45,726 bases of DNA from CAYPHA01 sp964410215 (GTDB lineage: Bacteria; Calditrichota; Calditrichia; Calditrichales; CAYPHA01): contig CAYPHA010000036.1 of the NCBI GenBank assembly GCA_964410215.1, positions 1 to 45,726 on the forward strand, read 5' to 3'. Within the stretch, counting starts at the first letter, position 1. Each line of letters begins with the position of its first letter. Shown piece by piece: positions 1 to 8,356 of the stretch. A program made the translations under genes and the position numbers. The notes beneath the pieces were generated by a model. It was given only the letters and a program-made list of their open reading frames with translations. It was not told the DNA's origin and searched no databases.

Positions 1-491
1 TGGAGCTCACCCCCTGTGCTTACAACACCGGGTTGCAGTGCGATCACCTCGCGAAGCTCCGTAACAGGCATTTTATCAAACGTCTCGGCATTTACAATGG
101 CTGCAGAATGGGTCCTGTCATGTTCTATGGCCGGACGTTCTGCTTCAACGATGACCGTTTCCGAGGTCAGTGTCTCGGGATTCAGTTCAATATCCTGCCT
201 GGTAGTGCGGTCCGTACGGATCACCAGGTTCGTCACTTTCGCTGTAGCATATCCGACATAATAGCAGGAAACCTCATAACGTCCCGGCGGAACATTAATA
301 ATTACATAATATCCGTCGGCGTCAGACGAAGCACCCAGTGATGTACCCTCGATGACGACGTTCGCCCCTGCAAGACTTTCATCATTGGTGACATCCGTAA
401 TTCTTCCCACCAGCTTTCCGGTTGTACCGGCATATAGTATCCGTACCGCGAAAAGCGAAAGAATTAATAATAGGAACCCGCTTTTTTGCAT
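1..491 (-). CDS. TonB-dependent receptor, N-terminal part (cut by window start)
   Basis: Reading the minus strand from an ATG at 491 gives 163 open codons running off the window edge. Residues 1-21 form a signal peptide (MQKSGFLLLILSLFAVRILYA). Residues about 24-110 match a carboxypeptidase-regulatory-like (CarboxypepD_reg) beta-sandwich, with the typical GRITD..., GANVVIEGT, DADGYYVI and VPPGRYEV strands. The following stretch (SAAIVNAETFDKMPVTEL, then LQPGV) is the start of a TonB plug. Such receptors import nutrients through the outer membrane using TonB energy. A purine-rich AAGAGG about nine bases upstream supports the start. It lies 161 bases downstream of the purple acid phosphatase gene on the same strand. 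An oligomeric-sugar or peptide SusC role cannot be told apart from the fragment. Confidence 0.85.
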   Translation of the reverse strand, partial: MQKSGFLLLILSLFAVRILYAGTTGKLVGRITDVTNDESLAGANVVIEGTSLGASSDADGYYVIINVPPGRYEVSCYYVGYATAKVTNLVIRTDRTTRQDIELNPETLTSETVIVEAERPAIEHDRTHSAAIVNAETFDKMPVTELREVIALQPGVVSTGGEL

Positions 492-652
492 ATCAAAATA
501 CCTCTTACAATAAATGACTTATCTTTACTTATTCATTTATTCATAATTCAATATATTCAAACGTATATACATTTAATACCCTAAATATATACTGATTGCA
601 TGCAAAAGGCAACATTTTCAGAGATTCTAAACCGATTTATACAAGCAGATTT

Positions 653-2485
653 TTATTTCTGTATTTCAAAACTGTCCTGCATTTTGCCATCAATATCGAA
701 CATATTAAACAACAACGTGCTTTTATGAATATTGACCAGCGTAAAATGGAATCCCCTGTATTTCTTCGCGTTAAACCAGGAAGGGGTTGGTGCATGGTCT
801 GCCAGGTTACCCCCTGCGCCACCGCTTTGAATATATACAATCCCGTCATTTTCATCGATCCTGTCCCCGCGTAAGGGCCAGGATCGTTCGTACGAATGAA
901 GATGACCATAAAATACAATATCGACATCATATTTGTCATACAGGGGCACAATTTGACGCATTTCTTCATCGCCCCATCTGATTTCTTTTTCTTCCCAGCT
1001 ATCCCCATAATCATCCTGTTCAGAGGTATAGGGTGCATGGTGATGCGCGACGAATTTCCACGTCGCATCAGACGCTGCCAACTGTTCTTCCAGCCATACA
1101 TACTGTTTTCCACCGGGAGCAAATTCTTCTTCCTTTTCATTACTGTTCAGCATAAAAAAATCGGCATTACCGTAGGTAAAGGTATAGTAGGCTTCCGGTT
1201 CAGGGAGATAATGATAATGATTATACCACACAAGATCCCCCTCGCCATTACCGGGAACCGGGAAGAAAGGAATGCGGCTGGCCAGTTGCGTTACCCCGAC
1301 AAAATATTCATGTGTCCATTCAAAACGTTGTTTTTCTCTGCCACCATCGCTTAAGTCGCCCATGAGGATAACGAAATTCGGCCTTTTTTCCCATACGGCT
1401 TTGGCCACCTTATCATTGATCTGCGGACGTGCTTCCGTATCACCGAATGCGGCGAATGAAAAGGAAGCTTCCGGATCCACAGCCGTAAAGAAAGTAAGGA
1501 TTCCCGAGTCCAGCGTTTCCCCGCTCTCCGATTCGGACGTTATCCTGTAAAAATAACGTGTAGCGGGTTCCAGACCGTCAAGTTGAATTTCCTGTTTGTT
1601 CCGGAGGAGATCGATACGTTTGTCCTCACCCAGTTTATCTGTTTTGCCGAAGGCAATGCGCGCCTTTGCCGGCCGGTCCGTTTCCCAGAGGATATTGATG
1701 CTTTCACCGGTCACATAATTCAGGTAGGGACCGGCAGTGAAATGAAACCGGTCTGTATAAAGCCGCCCTGCCGTAACCATTTCCCTGAGTTCATCATACC
1801 GTTGAACAATTTCTTCTTCCGGCAGCGCGTAGTCATGGAGACGCATTGCTTTAACAAGATTGGCGAAGCGCATGTGTGGTTCATGCCGGGTATAAGCAGC
1901 CAGCTCAAATTCAGCCTGTTCGGGCCGGCGCACTTCCCTGTTTAAGGTTTCTTCCCGGACCAGCTCACCGTTTTTATAGAGTTTCATCCGGGTGCCGTCA
2001 AAGGTTGCTGTTATCTGTGTCCAGTATTTTTTAAATCCTTTTTTATATTTCATGTCTGCATTTAAGGTATATTCCGCAACTGCGCTTTTCATTCTGAACA
2101 CAATTTCATCGTCATAAAAACCGACGGCCCAGAAGGGCTCGCCATTGCCCTCCTGTTCACGCACTGCAGCCAGTGCCCCAACAGGATTGTTCACATGGTA
2201 TTTCACCCATAATTCAATACTGAACGCATTATTCGGAAGAGTGGTATTATCGATAATTCCGCTGAGTCGTTCCCCGGGTTGCTCACCATGAAAAAGCAGG
2301 GGCTTTGTGTCTGTATGCAAAATGGCAACATCCGGTTGGGGATGCACCGGTTTGAAGCCGGGATAATTTTCAGCCTTACCTTCAAGGGCATAATCAGGCC
2401 AGAAAACAAAATCGGCGACTATCGTATTTTCCGAAAAAAGGGAAAGCGGAAGTAATAAAGCAATGATTAGACTACATTTTTTCAT
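653..2485 (-). CDS. Secreted LamG-purple acid phosphatase-like metallophosphoesterase
   Basis: 610 residues. A signal peptide (about 1-18) is followed by a LamG/concanavalin-like domain (about 20-225), a PAP-type fibronectin-like domain (about 248-335, with GPYLNYVTGESINILWETD) and a calcineurin-type metallophosphatase domain (about 340-600). Metal motifs are visible: GDT at D349, GDLSDGG at D377, GNGE at N413, AHHH around 481-483 and GHLH at 527-530. Two classic purple-acid-phosphatase residues differ: the GDxxY tyrosine is aspartate (D380) and the GNHE histidine is glycine (G414), so redox chemistry or catalysis may be altered. It probably acts on phosphoesters in the periplasm or at the cell surface. 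It is the last gene of a run that starts at the GntR regulator at 8250, 45 bases after the EEP-fold lipoprotein. Confidence 0.85.
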   Translation of the reverse strand: MKKCSLIIALLLPLSLFSENTIVADFVFWPDYALEGKAENYPGFKPVHPQPDVAILHTDTKPLLFHGEQPGERLSGIIDNTTLPNNAFSIELWVKYHVNNPVGALAAVREQEGNGEPFWAVGFYDDEIVFRMKSAVAEYTLNADMKYKKGFKKYWTQITATFDGTRMKLYKNGELVREETLNREVRRPEQAEFELAAYTRHEPHMRFANLVKAMRLHDYALPEEEIVQRYDELREMVTAGRLYTDRFHFTAGPYLNYVTGESINILWETDRPAKARIAFGKTDKLGEDKRIDLLRNKQEIQLDGLEPATRYFYRITSESESGETLDSGILTFFTAVDPEASFSFAAFGDTEARPQINDKVAKAVWEKRPNFVILMGDLSDGGREKQRFEWTHEYFVGVTQLASRIPFFPVPGNGEGDLVWYNHYHYLPEPEAYYTFTYGNADFFMLNSNEKEEEFAPGGKQYVWLEEQLAASDATWKFVAHHHAPYTSEQDDYGDSWEEKEIRWGDEEMRQIVPLYDKYDVDIVFYGHLHSYERSWPLRGDRIDENDGIVYIQSGGAGGNLADHAPTPSWFNAKKYRGFHFTLVNIHKSTLLFNMFDIDGKMQDSFEIQK

Positions 2486-2530
2486 ACCTATATCCTACCT
2501 TCATCTCTTATGTGGTTTTTGTACATATTC

Positions 2531-3394
2531 TTACCAGTCAAGACCGGCCATAACCGGAAAATGATCGGATATATAAATATCATCTTCTGTTATTTCCAGA
2601 ACCTTGTATTCGAGACTTCTAAGCTGCGTATTGGTCCAGATAAAATCAATAACACGATTTCTGCGCGACCTGCCAAAGCCATTAACCGTGGTTGTATTCC
2701 CGTTATAAGCATCCAGAGAGGCCCCGGTATCGATCAGTCCCGGCAATTCCTCATACCCTTCTGACAAGGTTTGATAGGCCTGTTTCGTACTGGTAAAATT
2801 GAAATCACCGGTAAGAACAGCCGCTGAAGAACCTGCAAGGTCATACATCATAGACAGTACAAGTTTTGCACTGTATTCGCGGGCTTCGTCACTCACGTGA
2901 CTGAAATGCGTATTACAAAAAAGCAGGGTGTCTTTTTCTGACCGGTCAAACAGTTTAATCCATGTCAGGATCCGGGGCAGGTCGGCACTCCATCCAATAC
3001 TGCCGACAGAATCCGGTGTTTCAGAAAGCCACCAGGTGCCGCTGTCAAGCTTTTCAAAACGATCCGCACGGTAAAAGACCGGACAGTACTCACCACCCTG
3101 TTTCCCATCATCACGTCCCACGCCATACCATCCGTAATCGGGTAATTCTCTGATTAACACATCCAGCTGATGGTGGAGCACCTCCTGAAATCCGATCAGG
3201 TCAGGCTGCTGGGCATTCAATGTTTCCGATACCAATCCGATTCGCTTAGGCCAGGCATTGATACCATCTTCCGGATTATCATACCGGATATTGAATGTCA
3301 TTACATACAAGCTGCTTTTTCCTGCGTTACAGGCGGTTATAACCAGAATCAGCATGATCCATACGATCATTTTTTTCAGGTTTCTGTTAGTCAT
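2531..3394 (-). CDS. Lipoprotein of the endonuclease/exonuclease/phosphatase (EEP) family
   Basis: 287 residues beginning with a lipoprotein signal; the lipobox is LVITAC with Cys22. The rest is a full EEP fold: MTFNIRYDN (N35), GFQEV (E71), NTHFSH (H163), GDFNF (D197, N199), a late DFIW strand and SDHFP (D277, H278). These are the metal and catalytic residues of the superfamily, which includes sphingomyelinases, inositol-phosphate phosphatases and nucleases. Lipidation puts it in the envelope, so a phosphodiesterase acting on head groups of lipids or on other extracellular phosphodiesters is more likely than DNA repair. It sits between the OPA transporter (55 bases upstream) and the secreted phosphatase. 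The substrate is unknown; a role in releasing phosphonate or organophosphate for the neighbouring transporter is inference. Confidence 0.85.
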   Translation of the reverse strand: MTNRNLKKMIVWIMLILVITACNAGKSSLYVMTFNIRYDNPEDGINAWPKRIGLVSETLNAQQPDLIGFQEVLHHQLDVLIRELPDYGWYGVGRDDGKQGGEYCPVFYRADRFEKLDSGTWWLSETPDSVGSIGWSADLPRILTWIKLFDRSEKDTLLFCNTHFSHVSDEAREYSAKLVLSMMYDLAGSSAAVLTGDFNFTSTKQAYQTLSEGYEELPGLIDTGASLDAYNGNTTTVNGFGRSRRNRVIDFIWTNTQLRSLEYKVLEITEDDIYISDHFPVMAGLDW

Positions 3395-3449
3395 GTTTTA
3401 TTCCGTTCATTTATTTCAAATGAATTTTTTGATCAGCTCGTATTCCGTT

Positions 3450-4781
3450 TCACTTACTTTTTTTGGAAGGAGGAAGGGCATTCCACTTCGGCAGCAGTAT
3501 CAGCGCTGCCAGCAGGATAAACACGCCAAACGCCTTAAACAACGCGCCCCAGCCGAAAATAGCAGATACGATACCCGGCAGGGAAAGACCGATAATTTGT
3601 CCCGTTGCTCCGAATCCATTTATTATACCGGCGGCTGAGGAGGCCCCTTTTTGTGTACCGAAATCGACAGCTGAAACACCGGAAATCAATGCATCCGGGC
3701 CGAAGAGGAGGAAACCGATCAATCCCAGCAAAATACTCATCAGAAGAATGCTGCCGCTATCCGCAAAATAATTAAAGGAAAACAGTACGATAGCCAGAAG
3801 AACAAATTCAATCACGACAATCGGCATGCGGCGTGAATGAAACACTTTATCGGAAACATATCCGGCAAAATACACTCCAAAAGCACCGAATATTTCGAAC
3901 ATGGCACTGATACCCGCCGATTCTCCGATGTTCGTGGAAAGCTTATCACTCACCAGTAAGGGGCCCCAGAACAGGATGGCATAACGAACCGGTTTTAAAA
4001 GAAAATACACTGCCGCAAGCCGGAGAATCATCGGCGTTTTGAGCACAGCCAGCAGTATCGTGACAAAGTTACCATTTGATTGCGAATTGGTTTCTGCCGC
4101 CGGTAACACTGCTTTTTCTTCACCATGGTATTCTTCAATGGGAGGTAAACCGATATCTTCAGGACGGTTTTTCTGCAGCAGGAGAAACAAAAGCCAAATG
4201 ATGGCAAGCACCGCTGCCGGTGCAAAAAAGGCAAAACGCCAACTCGAGAAAACCAGGGCCATATAACCGGCAAAGGCGCCCGCGACCATTCCTCCTACGG
4301 CATAATTGGAAGACCACACGCCGTAAACGCGTCCCCGCTCTTTTCTTGAAAACCAGGCGCTTACATTTTTTACCAACGGTGCCCAACCCGTAGCCTGAAA
4401 AAGACCCTGCAGAAACAACAACACACCGAAAACGATGGCTATTGATGAGAGTCCCATCATGACAGCTACAATAACCGAGGAAAGCATCCCGAATAGAACA
4501 ACTTTACGCGACCCCAGGCGATCCGCAGCCATACCCCATATAAACTGACCAATGGCATATGCGACGCCGTAACCACCATCAATAAATCCCATTAATTCTC
4601 TGCTCATATCAACGGAAGGATCTTCCAGAATACCAATCTTAGCAACCGGGAATGACTTTCTGGTGAGGTAAAGACCGAAATAGGACAGATATGTTATAAA
4701 AAACACAATCCATCGTTGCCGTTCATATCTTGGAATTCTTGTTTTCACCGTGTCGACTTTTGAATCGGTTTTTTTATCCAC
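3450..4781 (-). CDS. OPA-family major facilitator, organophosphate or phosphonate:phosphate antiporter
   Basis: 443 residues with about 12 membrane segments in two halves joined by a charged loop near 203-238. It matches the OPA (GlpT/UhpT) branch: the TM1 motif TRKSF carries R41, equivalent to the phosphate-binding Arg45 of GlpT, and KPVRYAILFWGP carries R266, equivalent to Arg269. The family signature region ERGRVYGVWSSNYAVGGM is present. OPA carriers exchange a phosphorylated substrate for inorganic phosphate. In this locus Pi would be released inside by PhnX, so import of a phosphonate or phosphoester against Pi is a coherent model, but the substrate is inferred. The start is GTG with AGGA about ten bases upstream; there is no ATG in frame before the first membrane helix. 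It lies 63 bases after the transaldolase-like gene. Confidence 0.85.
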   Translation of the reverse strand: MDKKTDSKVDTVKTRIPRYERQRWIVFFITYLSYFGLYLTRKSFPVAKIGILEDPSVDMSRELMGFIDGGYGVAYAIGQFIWGMAADRLGSRKVVLFGMLSSVIVAVMMGLSSIAIVFGVLLFLQGLFQATGWAPLVKNVSAWFSRKERGRVYGVWSSNYAVGGMVAGAFAGYMALVFSSWRFAFFAPAAVLAIIWLLFLLLQKNRPEDIGLPPIEEYHGEEKAVLPAAETNSQSNGNFVTILLAVLKTPMILRLAAVYFLLKPVRYAILFWGPLLVSDKLSTNIGESAGISAMFEIFGAFGVYFAGYVSDKVFHSRRMPIVVIEFVLLAIVLFSFNYFADSGSILLMSILLGLIGFLLFGPDALISGVSAVDFGTQKGASSAAGIINGFGATGQIIGLSLPGIVSAIFGWGALFKAFGVFILLAALILLPKWNALPPSKKSK

Positions 4782-4844
4782 AACAATCTGTCCTGCGGTT
4801 ATTCTTAATTGACGGTTTTCTGCAGGTTAAAAGGTACCTGCTGC

Positions 4845-6212
4845 TTATTGCTGGCCCTCAGCTGCATTCATAAAACGTCGCTGATACGAAACAACGAGAT
4901 TATCGCTTGTAAATTGTGCCAGGTAATTCGGCACAGCCGTAATAATTATCCGGTGCATCATATCTTTGAATTCCTCCTCAGTCAGAAGCTTATCGATCTG
5001 AGGATACATGGTATCACCTTCCATGCTGCATATAATGAGGCGTGTATCAGGCAGGTTCAGATTCCTTAATAAACGAAGGTTGTGTCTTACCGAATCAAGA
5101 CCATCACTGCCTTCCCTGTTATTATAGTTTCTGTATGCCAGGATTTGTTCACCCATGGTTTTTACCTGAAGCAGATCCATCCCGCTTTCTTTTGGCGGAA
5201 TATAATCTTTATCCAGAAAATGAGCCCTTAAATCCTCCAGGTATTTCCATTCTTTGCTCACTTCATAGAAAGCAAGCAACTTGGCGATGGTTTCACTCTG
5301 AAAAGCGCGCTGCCTCACAAAACTGTTAATGAAATAGGGCTTGGCCTGTAAAGCAAGGGCCGTCTGATAGGGATCAAACATGAGGGTGAAGTTGACACGA
5401 ATTCCCTCCTCACGCAGCATTAACGCCAGATTATGTCCGCGCAAAAAGTCCTGGGTCGCTCCCTCGTTATATTTTCTCTGGAATCGTTTGTCGCCTTTGA
5501 GCAGTTCACCGACATTCTCCGCGTTCACAGGGCCCGTATGGGGAACTTTGATAACCAATCGATAGGGCGACAGCATTTCCCGGAATTTTCCGACCTCTTC
5601 CATAATTTCAGCATCCGATTTTCCGAAAGGATCATTGAGTTCGACGCTGATATCTGCGCCGGGGCCTAATACTCGCCCCAGTTCTTCCATTACTTCATCA
5701 CGCGTTTTGAAACGTCCATCGATATTTGCTTCCGGATTATTGATAAACAGATCGTAAATAATACCGGGATTACAAGTCAGGTTTGATACCAGGTTTTTTA
5801 TCGGTTCAACTTCATAGGGATCCGCCGTGTCGACGGAAAACAGGAAATTAGTGGGACGCTTCCGGCTGTTTTTCTCATATGAAATGTCACGAATGAGATC
5901 AGCCCGTAATACACCGTTCTCTTCCAGACAATATTCAAGCCGGAATCCTGCCGGGGTTTCACCCGCAGGCACCTTGAAATAATCAATGATATCCCGGAAA
6001 TTCCGTGTAACACCGAAGTACCTCGTAAGCGGCTTGAGTTCGTTATAGAGATCCAGTGAGATGTGGGCATCCAGAATATGCTGTAAATAGGCCTCATCAT
6101 CTTTTATTACCGACGCTCCTGTATTCGATTCAGCCTTTCCGAGCAGAGCCCTGTGCGTCGCGGTGATCTTACCCTGCCCGGCTTCTTCTCTTCCGAAATT
6201 TATCTGTAACAT
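4845..6212 (-). CDS. Transaldolase / class I aldolase-like protein
   Basis: 455 residues without signal or membrane segments. A core of about 120-310 resembles the transaldolase/fructose-6-phosphate aldolase barrel: SVDTAD (D128), NLTCNPG (like TTNPS), VIKVPHTGP with candidate Schiff-base lysine K222, GIRVNFTLMFD and QAKPYFINSFVRQR (like QA...SPFVGR). Extensions of about 120 residues before and 145 after the core are unlike FSA or TalB, which are about 220 and 320 residues. It lies between the alcohol dehydrogenase and the OPA transporter, 51 and 63 bases apart, and has a clear GGAG site. Being in an operon tied to 2-aminoethylphosphonate breakdown, which yields acetaldehyde, it may condense or cleave a small aldehyde. 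That role is inference; the fold call rests on motifs only. Confidence 0.7.
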   Translation of the reverse strand: MLQINFGREEAGQGKITATHRALLGKAESNTGASVIKDDEAYLQHILDAHISLDLYNELKPLTRYFGVTRNFRDIIDYFKVPAGETPAGFRLEYCLEENGVLRADLIRDISYEKNSRKRPTNFLFSVDTADPYEVEPIKNLVSNLTCNPGIIYDLFINNPEANIDGRFKTRDEVMEELGRVLGPGADISVELNDPFGKSDAEIMEEVGKFREMLSPYRLVIKVPHTGPVNAENVGELLKGDKRFQRKYNEGATQDFLRGHNLALMLREEGIRVNFTLMFDPYQTALALQAKPYFINSFVRQRAFQSETIAKLLAFYEVSKEWKYLEDLRAHFLDKDYIPPKESGMDLLQVKTMGEQILAYRNYNNREGSDGLDSVRHNLRLLRNLNLPDTRLIICSMEGDTMYPQIDKLLTEEEFKDMMHRIIITAVPNYLAQFTSDNLVVSYQRRFMNAAEGQQ

Positions 6213-6263
6213 CTTTATTCTCCGGTAAAAATCAATACTCGTTTATAGTTTCATTCGTCTGTT

Positions 6264-7376
6264 TCATGGCACAACAATTGGCCTGATCGATTCCTGGCGT
6301 TCCAGTGACAGCATTGCATTAGTGACACCTTCAACTGTTAACGGAAACTTGGGTCCGGTTAACTTTTTGTAGGGATATTTGTCAAGGGTTTTATGCACGA
6401 TATCCATCGCCTGACCAAGATAACGCGAATCATAATTATGCAGGCCTTTGATCGTCAGGCATTTTATCAGAATATCATGGGATGCCATTTTGAAATAATC
6501 TTCGGGATAAACGCTGCCCTGAATCAGGTACCGCCCACCGATGCGAAGCATTTTTGCCCCCAGAGGTATCACTTCCGCAAAACCGGCAACTTCCACCGCC
6601 ACATCCGCACCAAATCCATCGGTGAGCTCCCTGATTTGATTCACCATTTCATCATCACTCATCTTACTAACATTCAGACACACATCCGCACCAAATTCCC
6701 CGGCCATTTTAAGCCGACCGTCCTGTTTATCGATCATGATGACCTTTTTAGCCCCTTTTTCTTTGGCCACAACCGAGGCATACAGACCAAGCATTCCGGC
6801 ACCCTGAATAACCACTGCATCACCTGCTTCAACCCCGATCCGGTCCAGACCGGCTGTGACCGTCGAAGCGGCACACATCAGGGGTGAGGCTTCCTCGTCA
6901 GCCATATCGTCCGGTACTTTGAAAATACCGGTACCGGGACGTAAATACACGTATTCACCGAACGTGCCGTTGAAATATGGCGGTTCATCACTTTTAACAT
7001 GCCCATACTTGAAGAGATTCAGGCATTTCTGGGGAAGCTGTTTGACACGACAGAAATAACAATTCCCGCAATTCGCCATGATCGTCCAGGTAATACGATC
7101 GCCCACGGACAGGTCTTTACCGGCCGTATCTTTTGCAACTTTGGAACCCATTTCCACAATCGTTCCCAGGCCTTCGTGACCCAGCACGGAAGGCGTCGGA
7201 AACGGGCGTCTTCCCCGCCAGCTGTGATAATCAGACCCACATACGGTTGCCATCGTCGTTTTAACGAGAACCGCCTCCGGTTCAAGTTCAGCAGGTAATG
7301 GATATTCTCTGCTCTCCAAAGGTTCTCCAACTCCCATGAAAAATATCAATTTACCGGTTCCGGAATGTGTTGACAT
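6264..7376 (-). CDS. Zinc-dependent alcohol dehydrogenase (MDR family)
   Basis: 370 residues. The catalytic zinc site is VCGSD (C46) with GHE (H67, E68); the structural zinc cluster is C103, C106, C109 and C118. The NAD(P) fold starts at GAGMLGLYASVVA followed by an acidic VIMID strand, which favours NAD. The ATG at 7376 is chosen over an upstream codon at 7460 because GGAG lies seven bases before it and the longer form would overlap the GntR gene. It resembles MDR dehydrogenases recurrently found with phosphonate catabolism genes. It could reduce the acetaldehyde made by phosphonatase, or act on a hydroxyalkyl-phosphonate; the sequence does not decide. It lies 67 bases after the GntR gene and 51 before the transaldolase-like gene. 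Confidence 0.9.
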   Translation of the reverse strand: MSTHSGTGKLIFFMGVGEPLESREYPLPAELEPEAVLVKTTMATVCGSDYHSWRGRRPFPTPSVLGHEGLGTIVEMGSKVAKDTAGKDLSVGDRITWTIMANCGNCYFCRVKQLPQKCLNLFKYGHVKSDEPPYFNGTFGEYVYLRPGTGIFKVPDDMADEEASPLMCAASTVTAGLDRIGVEAGDAVVIQGAGMLGLYASVVAKEKGAKKVIMIDKQDGRLKMAGEFGADVCLNVSKMSDDEMVNQIRELTDGFGADVAVEVAGFAEVIPLGAKMLRIGGRYLIQGSVYPEDYFKMASHDILIKCLTIKGLHNYDSRYLGQAMDIVHKTLDKYPYKKLTGPKFPLTVEGVTNAMLSLERQESIRPIVVP

Positions 7377-7443
7377 ATCAGTTCTCCAAATTTGTTTTAA
7401 TGTGATTAGAGCAGTATCCCTTTTACTGCTGCCATTCCTGGTA

Positions 7444-8250
7444 TCAGGACTCGATACCAAACGTTATCTTCTCTGAAATATAGGTATCTTCAATGACGAA
7501 TCGGTTTTTGTCACCACGGTATATGTCTATGGAATATTCAATAATGCGTTCATCGGAAGCGTACATTGTCCTCCGAATCAGCAGGACAGGACTCATTTTA
7601 TTAATGCCAAGTAGCCGTGCATTTTCATCGGAAGCGAATGAAGATTCTATTGAATTCTTAGACCGTTTGAGCACTAATCCAAATTTCATCGTCAGAATTT
7701 CATACAAAGAGTTGCACAGATTTTCTTCCAGCAGTTTCTGTCCGATATCAGACCGGAAGTATTGAGTTTCAATCGCATACGGTACACCTTCGACCAGGCG
7801 AAGCCGCTTAACGACAACCACTGTATCCTTTTCACTCAGTTTCATCTGAGATTGTACAATTTCCGGCGCTGTTATCTCGCCGGCATCAATAACATTGGCC
7901 GAAGGTTTTTTACCTGTTGAAAGCATGGCCTGTGAGAAGAGACCGAGATACCTGTTGGCATCATGTTCCAGTTTAGTATGAGAAACAAATGAGCCTCTGC
8001 CCGGATAACGCTCAACCAAACCATCTTGAATCAATTTGCCCATGGCCTGCCTTACCGTCCCCCTGCTGATTTGGTACTTTCTGACCAGAATATTTTCAGG
8101 CGGTATCATATCTCCGGGTTTGAGTGAGCCGTTTAAAATTTCTGTCCGGAAATATTCAGCAAGCTGAAAATACAGAGGAACCATGTTGGTCTTATTTAGA
8201 TTCAATTCGGACATTATGAAACTCATCGTCTTGTGTACTAAACGGAACAT
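7444..8250 (-). CDS. GntR-family transcriptional regulator, HutC/UTRA type (copy 1)
   Basis: 268 residues: an N-terminal winged helix-turn-helix (VPLYFQLAEYF, then SRGTVRQA in the recognition helix) and a C-terminal UTRA ligand-binding domain from about residue 95. It is a paralogue of the regulator at 11338-12105 with the same recognition-helix core, so both may read related operators. Three in-frame ATGs (8250, 8226, 8214) are possible; the first has GGAG four bases upstream. It heads the run of dehydrogenase, transaldolase-like, OPA transporter, EEP and phosphatase genes, and follows a terminator. UTRA regulators usually sense a small metabolite of the pathway they control; here a phosphonate or an aldehyde-derived compound is plausible. 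Confidence 0.9.
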   Translation of the reverse strand: MFRLVHKTMSFIMSELNLNKTNMVPLYFQLAEYFRTEILNGSLKPGDMIPPENILVRKYQISRGTVRQAMGKLIQDGLVERYPGRGSFVSHTKLEHDANRYLGLFSQAMLSTGKKPSANVIDAGEITAPEIVQSQMKLSEKDTVVVVKRLRLVEGVPYAIETQYFRSDIGQKLLEENLCNSLYEILTMKFGLVLKRSKNSIESSFASDENARLLGINKMSPVLLIRRTMYASDERIIEYSIDIYRGDKNRFVIEDTYISEKITFGIES

Positions 8251-8294
8251 GCTGCTCCGGATCAGCTATTTTTTGCAAGCTATTCCGGACCTTT

Positions 8295-8341
8295 AAAAAA
8301 AACAGGCATGATATAAAGCCCTCCGGCCATCTATCATGCCT
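8295..8341 (-). terminator. Rho-independent terminator after the phosphonatase-like gene
   Basis: On the minus strand a perfect 10-base stem (AGGCATGATA at 8341-8332 pairing with TATCATGCCT at 8313-8304) encloses a GC-rich inner hairpin and is followed after one C by eight T residues (8302-8295). It begins 16 bases after the stop of the gene at 8357. It separates the phnW operon from the GntR copy 1 operon. Confidence 0.88.
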
Positions 8342-8356
8342 TTACGTATAAAACAA

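Noticed and set aside
33..341. Plus-strand open frames over the TonB receptor start
   Set aside because: They are antisense to a receptor fragment with clear domain features.
7377..7460. Longer start for the alcohol dehydrogenase at 7460
   Set aside because: Would overlap the GntR gene and adds sequence without family match; the ATG at 7376 has a good GGAG site.
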